Part shown: positions 11,915-24,865 of the stretch, piece after piece
Numbering within the stretch: position 1 is the first letter of the stretch
How the letters are laid out: each line of letters starts with the position of its first letter
From: Myoxocephalus aenaeus
Taxonomy: Eukaryota; Chordata; Actinopteri; Perciformes; Cottidae
Reading direction: 5' to 3'
DNA: 64,000 bases
NCBI GenBank assembly: GCA_038501785.1
Contig: JBAMJR010000170.1
Coordinates: 4,312,001 to 4,376,000, forward strand
Translations under genes and position numbers: made by a program
The notes under the pieces: generated by a model
The model's input: the letters and a program-made list of their open reading frames with translations, nothing else
Database searches by the model: none
Told to the model about the DNA's origin: nothing

Positions 11915-12643
11915 TATACAAGTAGTAGAGTTCCACATCTTATTTTGCTAAATGCTTTTTTGGCAAATGTACTCCTCATTTGAAGCATGGAAGTTTGATC
12001 TAATAAAAGGTTGCTTATTTAAAAAAAACAAAAAAACAAAACAAATCTCCCCTAGTTATGGGACTTAAAATAAGCAAAATAAAGTTTATCTCGATGAATA
12101 CTGGATGTGTATCTGGTAATGGGATGAATATTGGGAGCAAAGTATGCATATAGTTTAATTTCCATGCCTAATTTGATTTACTGGAAATCATTGTATGGAG
12201 AGTTATTTGGTTGTGTAATGTAACATGTAGGGAGAGCAGGTATTAATCAGAAAGTCATTCAAAGGTGGGGGCCGTGAAAGTGAGTATATGGCGTGTGGCA
12301 AAGTAGAATTTGATGCAAATTACTTGAATAAATCAGCTATTAAAAATGTTAATTAAATATTTCAATAGCCAATAATGCTAATAATTGCCATAATTAACAT
12401 AACAATAAGTTAGCGTTAGTAAACTGTAAAATAAATCTTCACTCTGTCTTCCACACCATCAATGTCACATCAAAGAAGTCTTTGTTTATCAAGTTAATTT
12501 TAAAGAAAATGTTTGTATGTGCACGCCTTCAGGTTTAGGGGCCAGCATACACTGTGACACAGTACAACCAGTTCATTGGTGAGCTTTAGAGGTACTTTTT
12601 TGACTTTGGAAAGAGCCAGGCTAGTTGTATTAATGCTTAATAC

Positions 12644-12791
12644 TTAAAGGTGCAGTGTGTAGGATGTGACGGCATGTAGCGGTGAGTTTGCTGAAGTTTC
12701 AGATGAGTGTACCTTAAAGGAAACATATTTATTAACATGATGTTCTATTTCTGTGAATAGATCCCCCTAAATGCTACAAATTATTCCTTTA
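12644..12791 (+). mobile_element. Short MITE of the 'gtgcagtgtgtagga' family, internally deleted
   Basis: It starts ttaaaggtgcagtgtgtagg and ends gatccccctaaatgctacaa followed by attcctttag. I recognise both ends as those of a very common teleost non-autonomous DNA transposon, whose ends form an imperfect terminal inverted repeat (ttaaagg...cagtgtgtagga). The full family is several hundred bases long. Here only about 148 bp remain, so the centre is deleted. The right end has more substitutions than the left. I do not claim a target duplication, since the flanking TA/TTA bases are ambiguous. Confidence 0.7.
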
Positions 12792-13571
12792 GTAGAAAGA
12801 CATTGGAGTGGTAATGATCTTTTCATCTAAGAAAGAGGATATCCATACTGTATGGTGTTGAACTACTTCCTGAATGTGACCCTCATTACTCTCACATGAT
12901 GGCCATGTGACCTTGTATTAGCAGACTCAACCTTAATGATTTTTCTTCCTGTAGATATCCTCTGAATGACTAAGAATGTTCAAACAGTCTATATCTCTTT
13001 TCCCACAACCCAAAAAGCATTTCCCTGATAATGAATACATGTGGTCTGCATTAACATCCAAACAATTCTCACAATGCTAAACCATGCGTGACATCTATAT
13101 CTGCTCCCTTGTGTATTTGAACACTTAAATTATGTCTCCGTGGTGATGGCAGTGTGTGTGCAAAGCCTTTGGACGCTCAACAGTGTGTCGCAGCTCTCAA
13201 CGAGATCTGTCGCAGCACTTGGCAAAATAATGCACTGGGCAGGGGGAAAATAAAACAAAGTAGAATTTGCATTACATGAGTTATACATTAAATATTCATA
13301 TGGAGAAGTTTTATGGACCCAGAGCATAGCTGCTGGAAAGGGATTTGTTGAAGGGTGAGACGAGGGGAAGGGAACAGCATTCACATGCACTAGCTTCCCT
13401 CCCATGTAATGCATTTTCATAAAAATCTATTATGGTGTCTTATTATCTTCCAAAGGTATATTTGATGCATAAATGAGCATTTAAAACATGAAGTGCCAGG
13501 GTTCAATTGCCCTTGTCCCATTGGTAATGGTGGGGAATTACTCTGCAATACTGCGTAAGCTCGGCTGGCCC

Positions 13572-13574
<3 letters not shown>

Positions 13575-13603
<29 letters not shown>
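13575..13603. repeat. (AC)n microsatellite
   Basis: A pure AC run of about 14 units. Confidence 0.9.
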
Positions 13604-13606
<3 letters not shown>

Positions 13607-14752
13607 GCATTTACATGCTGGTCACTGAAGTAAAGGCCGACACAGGAATAAAACGCGTCATGTTTGAGAACGTTTAAATGTAACAATGACTCAATGGGCT
13701 TTCAAATAGCTGTTAACCTGCTGGCATACCATAAAACGCTTTTGCAGAGAATGTCTCTGGTGCCTTTTAAATGCAGCCGGTGGGAACATCACAGCACACC
13801 ATTAAACTGTGAGATACTTGCTGAATCATTAGACCATCTATTAGTTTTAATAAATGTATTGTAATACCATTATTATAAGGAGTGGTGTCTGCAGTTCAGA
13901 TTACAATCCATTTGATAACAAAAGTCTGCATAATTTATAAATTCATTCTCCTGACTTAACGTTTAGAACTCCATCCCCAGTCCAGACTATGTGAAGAACC
14001 TATGCAATGGAATGGAGTGAATTAGTGAGATCTAGTTTACAGACCAATTAATGTACATACAAAACTGTCTTGAGCTATGAAAGTAATTTAGAGAATAACA
14101 AGAATAAAGCCTGAAGGCTGATCTCACACCTGACACCAACAGTGTTAAACATATCCAAAAACCAGAGGCCTGAAATTCATACTTTTTGATACTATAACTT
14201 CAGATCAGAGCAGTAATACAGTTGTTATAATACATTTCACATGCAGCCTGAAGAACTCATGATAAACACATGGATGGACATTAGCTAATGCTAACGATGC
14301 ATTAGCTTTAAAAACATTAGCTCTTTCTGGTTACATTCAGCACCATATACAGTGTAAAAAGTGCATTTTTCAAAAATTAGGATGTAGAAATGTAGCTTTT
14401 TATTAAAGTGAATGGCATCCCCTCATTATGTTTGACTTAATCGCCCCTCCCACCTCTTACCTGAGTCCTTCTCAAAGAAAAGACAGCAGTGAGTCTGTAG
14501 TAGCCTCTCAGAGTCTTTCTCTGGAGGCATTTGTGTAAATAAATACATGTGTATACAAGCAGCCCTGTCTCCAAATGATCATTTAGACATCAGGGTGTAA
14601 ATAGTTTTCTAAAATATTAAGTTAAAAGTGGATAAGCATAGAAATAAGAGTTGATTTTTACAGTTCAAAGGTTAGAATTCATGCAAATGAGCATAGTGTG
14701 TGTGATGTGTACACGATTCAGAATGTACCTTCTGTTTAAAAGCCTAACTTGT

Positions 14753-14756
<4 letters not shown>

Positions 14757-14791
<35 letters not shown>

Positions 14792-14819
14792 ATGCGCGTG
14801 TGTGTGTGTGTGTGTGTGT
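14757..14819. repeat. (TG)n microsatellite with a catgcgcg interruption
   Basis: Two TG runs (14757-14790 and 14797-14819) are separated by catgcgcg. Confidence 0.95.
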
Positions 14820-16991
14820 TATGCCTCACCCTTCAGTAGCAGGTGTGTTTTAACAAGCTAATCAAACTGTGTCCACCTGTTTTTAATTTGAGTGAGACGT
14901 TTCTGAAAGACCTGTGGGCAGCTGGTAAAGGCCGAAGATTACACTCAGCAACGGTAGAACACATGGCTACGCCGTGGCGGACGCACGCCACCTCATGCAC
15001 ACAGCTTTGCGGGTCTGATATATTTCCTGCATTACCCTGCAGTCCAGCAGATTCAGGGGAACTGCAATAAGCTGAGCCGCTGCTTTGCTAATGCTTATTT
15101 AGTTTAGTTTTTTTCGTTTTTTTAATCGAAGATATTAATTGAATTAGGTGGGCTGAATGGAAAAGACAAATCTTATCACATTTCATCATTATTGCTCAAG
15201 AAAAAGTTTGCAGTTGAATTCAAATACATTTGGTGAATTGTTGTTGATACTGCAGTGTTCATCATGACTGGGCCATTAAGAATGTGCTGTCAGATGTACT
15301 AAAGTTCAAGTCAATATAATTTGTTGGGCTTTGGTGGATTTAAAAAAATGAAATGCAGCCACTAACAGCTGACATTGAAGAACACCCATCTGTTTTTTTA
15401 CAAGTATATTTCTTTCTTTTTTTTATATTTCAAATGCTCACTTAAAATGTGTGCTCAATGTATGTGTGATTGTGTGTATGTGCATGTTTTTTGTTCTTTG
15501 CATGTGTTTAAATGTGTACAGGAAAAACACTTAATCTGTGCCTTTGCTTTGCCAGGCCATCTTTTCCTCTGCAGTATTGATTCATTCATTTATTTTGCAT
15601 TTGTTCCTCCATTCTTCCTGCCCTCCTCCTTGCCCAACCCATTCTTATTATTTTAATGATGACAGACTTATGCATTGGCTGGGCACATGTAGAGTAATTA
15701 TGGGGAAATGAACCTGCGGGATGCACGGGCCATTGACCAGCATATTGACTTTGACTGCCACCACAAGCAATTAAACTTAAGCTGCTCGGCGTCTATAGAA
15801 GCCCCCACCTTTCTTTATTACCACCCCCCAACACACACAAATACACTGGAACTGGATGCAAGGTCGCCAGAGAACAGTTAGTCAGCATGTTTTTCTATGG
15901 CTCCAGAATTGTGCTTCCTAAGTGTCAAAACAAAACATCCACTGTGGTTCTTCTCCCCTCTTTTCGCTCAACACCTGAATGCACAATCCTTTACCATGCG
16001 TGAGACAGTACCGCAGCGGACATGATCTTGGCCCTCCCACAGAGTGGGTTTCTTAGTTCAAGAACTCTACAACTGTTTTGACATGCCTTTATCAAACACT
16101 TCGTTCTGCCCTATGGCCGGCAGCAAGGCACCGACAACAGGGATATAATCCATCTGTCGAGCCATCTCTGAGTCACAGAGTGCTCATTCAGTGGGATGAG
16201 TGTGGAGAGCTGTGAGTCTGCAGCTATGGTTGTTCTCTTGAATCAGTTGTATGAGGAGTGTTAGTGAGAAGTTAGTTGACCCAAAGCTGGATAGGTTGTC
16301 AGAAAAAAAAAGAGAAAAAAGGGGACATACAACACTCGTAAAAGTAGAAGAGCTCAATAGAACCATAGAAGGTGATTTGACTCATTTTTCATAGATGGAA
16401 TCATGTTAAATCACTTTAATCTTGTGAGAATCAAATGCTCTTTTGCTAAATGGTGAATCTAAAACAATACTGTCACATATGCGTATACTCAGCAATAACT
16501 AAATTGCTCAATCAATATTAGTCAATATCAATATTAGTATCAATAGTTGATTTTGTGAACGTTAGCAAACTGCCTAATGACACATCCAGCAGATACGGAG
16601 CAATCTAAGCATTCGTTTGGAGTTGTCTTTGTGTCCACTTGATGAATGTAAATTCAGTATTCACTCTCCTTTAGCTTGGTTTTTCTCTCCACTATTTCCT
16701 TAGGAAAACTCCTGTATTAGTAGCTGCTAAATATTCCAATGTGTTCATTTAATGCTTTGCAGTTGGCGTACAATCATTTTTCAGAGCAACTGTCCCCTGT
16801 GGTTGTCTCAGTGTTCGTTATTATATTCCCCTATTCCCCTGTACTGTAGTGCAAATGTATGGCATTTTACAATACATATCTTTAAAGGATGTTTTCTCAA
16901 AATTAGTTTTTTCCTCATACTCTGAGCAAGAAATCTCTACTTCAGTAGCACTTTCATACACCATACTTTCCAGTGTCACTGCGTATATTCT

Positions 16992-16994
<3 letters not shown>

Positions 16995-17045
<51 letters not shown>
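16995..17045. repeat. (TA)n microsatellite, about 25 units
   Basis: A pure TA run. It is a self-complementary tract able to form a hairpin. Confidence 0.95.
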
Positions 17046-17047
<2 letters not shown>

Positions 17048-18141
17048 TGTGATTGTGTATATGTCATTGATTTATAGAATATTTTATTCCTTGTTGGCAG
17101 CATTTTTGATTTGTGGAACGGAACAATACAGAGAGATATCCCAAATTCCCCAAAAACCTTTGACACTCATCATGTGTGCACATGGCTTTATCCAATGTTC
17201 ATATTTCTGTTGAAAAATATTGTGCAAAGTAAAAGAAAAAAGTAAAAGAAAAAAATGATTGTCTTAATGTAACTAACCAACTGGGGTTTGTTAAAAGGTT
17301 AGTTAAAAGGTTTACCTTATCCACCTGTAGTTCTCCCATTAACTGACTGTCCATGTCGTTTTTTTTTATATTACTTTCGTATTCTCCTTTGCTAAATGGG
17401 CCTTTGAACGGAAGACCTTTTGATATGTCACTGTTGGAAAAAGTATAAGTAACAGGTGTAAATAATAAACCCAATTGATAAATTCATTAACTTCAATTCC
17501 ATTTAGCTGCTCCAGTTTCAGGGTCCTGGTATTGTGCATGCTGGCTCACTCACACCGTCATGGCTCACATGGAAACTTTAATATAACAGAGCCATAGTTG
17601 ATGATATTAGTCACACCTGATTTGAAAAGCCTATTGTCTAAGCTGCTTTGTTGTATTAGCTTTCTTGTAGCTGTTAATGCATTGGACCGTGGGATAACTG
17701 TGGCGCATTAGAAGAAGCAACGGTACACTTGAAAACTTACGGAGCAGCGGTGTGTACGGTGGCTGCTAAAAAGAAAATTGTAGGGAGTAAAGTGTGTATC
17801 CTAATGGTATTAATACACGCTATTAGAGCAGTTTGAAAATAACCCTTCTATTAGCGTGTGAATTTCAACATGGATACATTCACATTCCATTCACTTGAAT
17901 CTGTTTTTATTGTATCTAATTGGCACTCAAGAAGATGCCTGTGTGGCTCGGAGCTCCACTTCTTTCAATGAATGACAGTGACATTGCCTCTATACAATAT
18001 GTGTGGAAACTCACGTCCATTCATGTCTTCTGTGACAGAATGCAAAATTCGCCCTGCTGGGTATGCATGAAAGATGTAAAATGCAGGAAAATCGGGCCCC
18101 ACAGCAAAACTTCTGTGCTTGCATTTATCAGATGTGACAGA

Positions 18142-18171
18142 TGACAGGGAGCTTTACAAAGCTCCCTGTCA
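18142..18171. repeat. Perfect 14-bp inverted repeat with a 2-nt spacer
   Basis: The left arm tgacagggagcttt and the right arm aaagctccctgtca are exact reverse complements separated only by 'ac'. This is far too long to be common by chance at this spacing. No T-run follows and no gene is adjacent, so it is not a terminator-like element. It may be a fused pair of transposon ends or a hairpin from a replication error. Confidence 0.9.
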
Positions 18172-18929
18172 CAGCCCGAACATCAAAGCTCCTGTTCTGT
18201 TATTGTTCTTATTTCATCCAATCAAATTGGACGTCAGGACATGATGTTTTTCTAATATCGACACATTATGTGTCGCTACCATGTTTGTGTTTGGGTCTGT
18301 GTGCTTAATTAAGTGAGCACATTTCTTGTATGTGGGTAACACATGTTTCTGTGAACAATAACACACGGTGTCTCATATGTGAGCGCAAAATTGCATATTT
18401 TCAGAAGTTGGCCCTCTAGCCATTTCTTCCCCTCTCCCCTTGTGAGAGAATTTCAGAGCAGTGGATTAGTGTTGACTATCAAACAAACAGGCCTACTGCT
18501 AGACTGGCGCTGTGGCTGTAACAGACCTTCTTAGTGTCCTGGGGACTGCGAGCACATATTGACTGAACAACTGCAGGCCAAGGTTTTAACTGGCTGCTGA
18601 CACTGTCTGAGAGGAGAGGATTTTAGGCTGTCACGTCAGGCCTGCCACTCAACACAAGAATTTGAACAACGTTGAAATTATATTATAGAGTTAGAGGTAT
18701 TTATGACGGTTTTCAATCCTTTAGAGACCATGTGAGATCTCCCAGTAATTCAAAATTTCTGAATTTAGCTGAATTAGTAAAAGATAAATTCCAGTATTAG
18801 TTAATTAAAAACAGTTGTTTCTTTCATTTGCTACATTAGTTTACTCAAATTGTACACAGATTTGGGAAATGCTTACTGAATCAAGAACAGTGGCGATCCG
18901 GGCAGGGAGCACAAGCCTTCTACAAATTA

Positions 18930-19284
18930 TAAATGCTAACACCAGCATGCTGACAATTCCTAATTTAGCACTAAATACGAAGTACAGCTGATGGAAATGC
19001 CATGTCATAAAGCAAAGTATTGTCAAAGTAAATGAATGTCTTGACCAGATAATGGCGCTAGATGCAATGTGTATGGTTTACCAAAAGTACGATAAATCAT
19101 CTTGAAGGGAACCAATGTGTCAGAATGCATGGGAATATATGCAGTAGTTGTTGAGTCATTTTCCTATACGCCCAAAATGTCAACCTGTTGGTGGCAGCAA
19201 CCCAAAATAGATTTTGTTTTCAACATTTCAGTAAATTCCGAGTATTTCAGGACCAAAGTGGTGCTGACTGGCTGACGGAAAGAC
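18930..19284 (+). repeat. Dispersed teleost repeat, diverged copy
   Basis: Three landmarks match a repeat that I know to be abundant in percomorph fish: a segment like 'agcactaaatacgaagtaca', one like 'ataatggcgctagatgcaat', and an end 'cagtagttgttgagtca ... ggaccaaagtggtgctgact'. The copy is degraded, with many small changes. A third, reversed copy lies at 37590-38770 and a reversed end fragment at 11124-11215. I cannot tell whether it is a SINE or a LINE end. Confidence 0.65.
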
Positions 19285-21649
19285 AATGTCATGTGTCTTG
19301 TAAGACCAAAAAAGTCTAACTTAAAATAACACAGACTGTATTACAAAGCAGGATTAGCAGGCTAGATAGCTATCTTTCGGTTTAACTCAGGTTCTCTGGG
19401 GCAACGCAGCTAGCTCACTCTAGGAAACCATTGTGCAAGACAATCCTGCTTTCAGTCAAGTTAAGATCAGAGGACAATAAAACATGTCAACAACATGCCT
19501 ACCGACCAATCAGCTAACTAACTAACTTCATCAACATCATATGAATTACATACATTCACACTAGCAAGTCTTATACAAAATGCCCAGTAAAAAAAGGCAT
19601 AAATACATGTATAACCAAAGCTGTGTTGCCACCATTGCCTTATTTCCTGGGTCGTTCTCTATGGTTGCGACATATTAGAGTCAATTTTGTCTATTATCGA
19701 TTTCTAGGACAGAAGTAGCATGTCAGAGGATAATCACACTGGAAGAGTAATTAAAGCTAAGGCCTGGGCTAAAAGCACATTTAATTGATTACCCTGGATT
19801 CTCTCTGAAATAGGTTAAATACTCTCATAAAATGAGTTCCATTAGTCTCTCACTCACTATTTATATTCCCTCGCTCCTCTCTTATTATCCAGCTGAGATG
19901 GTTGTGATTAAATTGCCCTATACTGTACCTCCCTCGCTTCTGCATCTCTCCATTTAGATCATCCCCTCGCTCTATTTCTGCTGCTTGATATACCCCATTG
20001 ATCAGACACCCAATGTAGTTAATAGCGTCACCTCTCTCTCTCTCTCTCTCTCTGTCTCCCTTCATGTATTTCTCTAATGATAATATGGTTACTGTAATGC
20101 ATTGGCTGGCTGCCTCCATGTCTGCAGCACAAGGCCCAGCAACCTGTACTGATGGCTAAACAACCATGGACCCTCACCAATCATCAAGGTACGGCTGATC
20201 TGTTTATTGACTTCCATTTTCCAACAGGCCTTAGAAGTATTGGACTCCTTTTTCGAACTTTTTTTGGGGAAATGGATCATGTTTTGTCAAAGCACCTCCC
20301 TACACGCTGGCCGAACTTCAAGCAAGTCCAACAATCCAATAAAAGCCAATAAGGTGAATGTCAACTGATCCTATAGGCATCCGTTTCCAATTTGCCATTG
20401 GCAGCACTTTTGGGAGGAATTTCTTTCGGTTTTTTTTTCTCCCATACCTGGCTGTTACTAGTGTGAAATTCCCATTCATCATAATAACCAGTGTTGAGTG
20501 TCCATTTATCAAGCCCTGAATGCCAGTGCTTTACTGTGGCAAGTTGAGCCAAGGGGATTTACCTTCTAATGACTGTTCCAAAACCTTGTAGTTATGAGAC
20601 AAATTACATGACAAAGGAGGGGGAAACAAGATGGCAAAAAAACCAACCTTCTCTTCACTTGAGGGGATTTCATACTCCTTAAGCAGTATTCCTTAAAAGC
20701 AAGGTGCTGCTTTTCTGCAGGCGATTACAATTCACTCTTGTAGCCAATATCTTCAAGGGGGACAGGGCTGTCTGGAAAGTTAAAAAATCTGCAGGTTTCA
20801 TATCTCTGACTCCATTTATTGTATCTGAAATTGCTTTTTCTTCTCAAAAAAGCATTCATGGATCTTTGGTTGATATTAAGTTCATCATCTGTATTCACTG
20901 TATAACTTGCCATCTCCACCAATAGACACATAGTCTCCCTCTCTCTTGTTCTTTTTCACTTCAGACCTCGTGACTAGGGCAATATATTAATGCGATGAGT
21001 CTCTGGTGAGGCACCTTCCCCGGCACACTAAACTGTAGTGCATGTCTTTTTTAGCTTTATGCAAGCCAACAGGAATTTGCCCAAAATCTGATTAATACAA
21101 CCTCGGTATCCCACAAGGTACAGTTTTGATGAATTAACAAATCGTGTGTGAATGTCTCCCATTTAATCACACTGAGAGATGAAATGCTGGACTCATGGGG
21201 CAGGCTGGGTGAGTGTAGCCACATTACACTAATTCTATCCATATCCCAGCAAAAGAGAAGGGGAAGCAATGACTTGACACCCACTTTGGCTTGATGTAAA
21301 TCCAAATGGTGAAAGAGAATATCTGAAGGAGCTGGAAATGGTTCAAGCATTTGCTCTGGCAGTTGTAATCTGTTTCCTGTCAAACTGAAGTCTATACCTT
21401 GTTTGTGCCAACTGGAACTGTATAATTTGTAATCACTCTGCACCTTTACAAGAAGAATGGGAAAAGCCAAGAGTGAAGGAAAACAATTCTTATTATCACA
21501 AGAATGCCATAGTTCAGACAGTGTGATTTAGAGTAATGGAATGAATAATATATGCATCTATTTAATTATACTGTAATGCTTGTGGTTTTTTGAAGGAAAA
21601 ATACTGTATACTGGTATAAGACTACGACTTGATAAATATATTGTATTCA
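19285..21649. other. Non-coding stretch
   Basis: No recognisable gene. A TC microsatellite lies at 20032-20053. 19320-19480 (cagctagctcactctagg region) and 20200-20560 have the feel of old dispersed repeats, but I could not define ends or identify a family. Open frames up to 137 codons (21057-21470 minus) show no domain. Confidence 0.5.
20032..20053. repeat. (TC)n microsatellite
   Basis: A pure TC run of about 11 units. Confidence 0.9.
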
Positions 21650-22050
21650 ATAATAGTAAGAAAAATATGAATTTGTTGAAAAGGTGGTGAATGTAGAAGA
21701 ATACGTGAAAGGAAATGGAAGAAGAAAGTGAACGTGGAGGAAGAGGGAAAAAAATTGTTGGATGCATAAAATGAAGAAGAAAAAAAAGCAAAGTGAAAGG
21801 AAAAATAATTTGAAGTGGAAGAGTAATTGGAATTGGAAAGGCAAGTGAAAATGTAAAAGAGGAAGTGAAAGTGGAGAAGTAAGAAACATAACTGGTGTAA
21901 GTGAGAAAGAAAAAGTGGATAAAGAAGAAGTGGAAAAGGAAATAGAGGAAGTCAATAGGTAGGAAGAAGAAGAAACATAGGATTAACACGAAACGGAGGT
22001 CAAATTTGAAGGAGAGGAAGTGGAAAAGAAAATGGGAGAAGAATGAGTTG
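21650..22050 (+). repeat. Purine-rich low-complexity tract (GAAGTGGAAA-like)
   Basis: About 400 bp in which the plus strand is overwhelmingly A and G, built from irregular variants of gaagtggaaaag / ggaagaagaa. It looks like a decayed purine minisatellite. The 186-codon minus-strand frame across it (21558-22118) is rich in Phe, Leu and Ser only because the pyrimidine strand rarely contains stop codons. I do not call it a gene. Confidence 0.8.
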
Positions 22051-22054
22051 AAAA

Positions 22055-22335
22055 AGCCGTCATTCAGACACATGTCGGAGCTGTGTGTGCCTACGGATAA
22101 TATTATGAGCCCAGACACGATGGCGTTTGATGTTCCGACGGTTGTGGGACTTCCGCAACAAGTATAAAGCAGAACTAGTGGTTATTTCAATGGTGGATGG
22201 CGGAAATAGTAACTGTTTTCACGGAGTAAAGCCACGGAAAAGCTGCGCCCCCTTTCCGCCGCGAAAAAGCGAATGACGCGAATTAACCACATAAACTCGA
22301 GCGAGTAAACCCAGGCGAAAAAGCGTTGCGACATC
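22055..22335 (-). repeat. Solo copy of the module found twice inside the 24866-25625 MITE
   Basis: Read on the minus strand, 22058-22200 matches the two tandem modules of the hAT MITE 2.7 kb downstream. Shared words include taaccactagttctgcttta, tacttgttg, gtcggaacatcaaacg and cataatattatccgtag. Similarity continues past the module into the ggaaagggggcg segment (about 22240-22260), which parallels caaagggggcgtgg at 24961. hAT ends are absent here. On the plus strand, a frame reading MFRRLWDFRNKYKAELVVIS (from about 22130) is also open in the other two copies. I do not recognise the protein, if it is one. Confidence 0.7.
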
Positions 22336-24857
22336 ATACAACCAAGAAGTTAGACAGAGGAAACAATTTTTTTTAATAAAAGTCCTTCAACTAAATCAGC
22401 AGTCTTTGTTTGACAATGAATAAATGATTGCTGCAGATAGTTCTGAGGGTCAAGTCACTTTTGAGAACTCTGAGTTTTTAATGGAGGGTTACATTTTCCC
22501 ACTTAAGGGCTAACAAGGCTTCGAGAAGTTAGACAAAAAAAACTTGCCGGCAAGTCTCTTGTAAAGCACGTTGTATTCTTTCTTCAGCTGCAGCTCTCAT
22601 TCTCCTGTCTTATTCATCTGTCGTTCTGAGCATGTCAAAAAATCATTTTCTGTGGAAGACAGAATGAGCACTGGATAGTGTGAAGGGAAACAGATGGTAG
22701 GAAGACAAACAATCACTCAAAGCCAAAACACTCTGGATCTGCCTCCCTTTCGCTCACAGTTTCTCTCTAACCAGCTACATATACAGTACTTGTAACTTGA
22801 AGTTATGGGAAAACAAAAGCTGTTGCCCCAAAAGTTACGGCACCCCAATTAGTTTGGAAGTGAGTGTGTGTTCAGCTCTATTCCTGGTCCTCCGTATGCA
22901 TGGGTAAAAACAGCAGTGCGCATTGACTCGCCATGCTGTGCCTTAGCCTTGTGTGCAAAGTGGGGAACAGACCTCCCTCAGAGGATCTACTTTTATTTAG
23001 AAACAGGATCTCAAATGCGTTGAGGCTGCAGGAAACATGTTGACAACTCTCCTTCTTTTTGCATTGAGTTAGGATCCTACACAGAGCTATGTAAAAGCTA
23101 CACAAGATATTATAGCCGGCGACTTGGATAAGTTTGCATTAGAGCTGCACTTTACTCGTAATGTCAGGTGATAATGAGTTTAACGGCTGAAATAGTCATG
23201 GATCAATCTTCAGTGAAGATAACGTCTCGAGAGCACTGTGATTTAGCAAAGAAAAAAAAGGCAGAAATCAAACTCAATTTCCATTTTTAGATTACCGCGA
23301 GAAATCCGTGTTATCAAGTCGAAGTGATCTAAATGGACTTGCTCTTACAACTAATCTGCCTTGGATTTCTTTAGAAACATGCTCTCATGAATCCGCATTC
23401 TTGTGCACTTTGGATATGTTACACATATGTTATGTGTGTTTGTCACTGCAACCTAAATTGTAAGGGTGTGTTATTTTCTATTCCTGCTTTACAAAGCAAA
23501 TTATTATTAACAATGCGTCCACGTTTTCAATCCCTTTTTATATGTAAAGTAGCATCTATGGCTGGGTCTATGGGATCTTGCGTTCCGTTTTTCTTTTTTT
23601 TAATACGTCTGTGGTTGGAATTAAAGGAGACTGTGCTTTGCTGGGCGCTCGTTGTAGATACCTCTTCTAATGCTGGGCTATCTCTCCACACACCATGGGT
23701 ATTTTTAGTGGCTCTTATCTCTTTATGAAACATGAGGCGCACTGCAGAGGCTTACGTTACACACCTCGGATGCTTTGGCTTAGGATAATGCAGGCATGTG
23801 GAAGGGGATGGTGGAGTGGGTGCGGGGGGCGTCTGGGCGTACTAAGAGCAGAGCAAAAAAAACTTTGACTCCCTCAGCTGCAGAGCTTTTGGATGAGTCA
23901 AATCCAGCGGGGTTTCCCCCCCCCCCCCCCCACAAATTGTTTTCACAGGAGTAAGGAGAGAACTTTGTTGGAAAGACCGACCGACAGATGGATGGATGGT
24001 TTGAATCTTTGCAAAAGAAAGCTCTGAGGACGAGCTCAACTGTCACCTGCCGTTTGCCAAGCTTGAGCTCACAGGTTAAGTTCTTAAAGCCAAAGTTTCT
24101 CAGCTGAGAAATGAGGCTTCCACTTACTTGGAGCACGAACTGTTACTTTCCTAATTACAATATATACTCTGTAAGTTCCTGTTCTTACGGCCCTCTTATA
24201 ACATAGTAAACAAGAAATGACCCTGTCATGGGTGAACGATAACATTCAGGCTGTGAAGAGAAAGTCCATAAATTAGATGAATGTCCCACAGTAGAATAAA
24301 GGATTTAAGGCTGATATATCAGAAAGCAGCATGTAAGGATGCAAGAGCAGCTTATTTTTCTCAACTCTCATCTCCGTCAACCAGCAATCCCGTGGAGCCT
24401 TTCAGAATAACAGATTCACTTGTTAACCCCATCCCTTAATCAGCGCGACGAGGCCTGACCCCGTGTCTCTTGCAGAGTCTGGGCTGATCTCCAAACTGAC
24501 ATTTTTTTCCCCAAGATTTTAAAAGCTGTATCAACCTAATTACAGTCTGTTATGAGTCAACGTAATATCTTTGAGGATTTTTAATCTGGTTTTAGAGCAC
24601 TTATAGCACAGAGTCTGCCCTCCACAAAGCGACCAACAACCTTCTTTTCGCAGCAGATGTGTGTGTTGCATTTTGATTATGTTAGATGTCAGTTCAGCCT
24701 TTGAAACTGATCACATTTTGTTAGATTGGTCTCATGGATACATTGCTGTGTCACGACTGACCGTTTTTTCATCATTATGATAGGCAGCTCACCTTCATCT
24801 TTTATGTGTGGGGGTCAATTACAGTTTTTTCTGATTGCTTAGGCACTATCTTTGAAA
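22336..24857. other. Non-coding stretch
   Basis: No recognisable exon or transposon. A 16-base C homopolymer at 23916-23931 is the main low-complexity feature. A 113-codon plus frame (23387-23728) and a 118-codon minus frame (23780-24136) have no domain that I recognise. Confidence 0.55.
23916..23931. repeat. C16 homopolymer
   Basis: Sixteen consecutive C residues. The assembled length of such runs is often uncertain. Confidence 0.9.
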
Positions 24858-24865
24858 CTATAGGC
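24858..24865. repeat. Left target-site duplication of the hAT MITE
   Basis: ctataggc, identical to 25626-25633 on the other side of the element. Confidence 0.95.

Larger units (their letters stand above)
12792..18141. other. Non-coding stretch with microsatellites
   Basis: No open frame above about 96 codons and no recognisable exon. It holds CA, GT and TA microsatellites (listed separately). Positions 15655-15790 are complex sequence without low-complexity runs and have the look of a conserved regulatory block, but I cannot test conservation. I see no transposon ends in 14000-14600. Confidence 0.55.

Noticed and set aside
21558..22118. 186-codon Phe/Ser-rich frame as a membrane protein
   Set aside because: It is the pyrimidine strand of a purine-rich low-complexity tract, where stop codons are rare. 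The hydrophobicity is a composition artefact.
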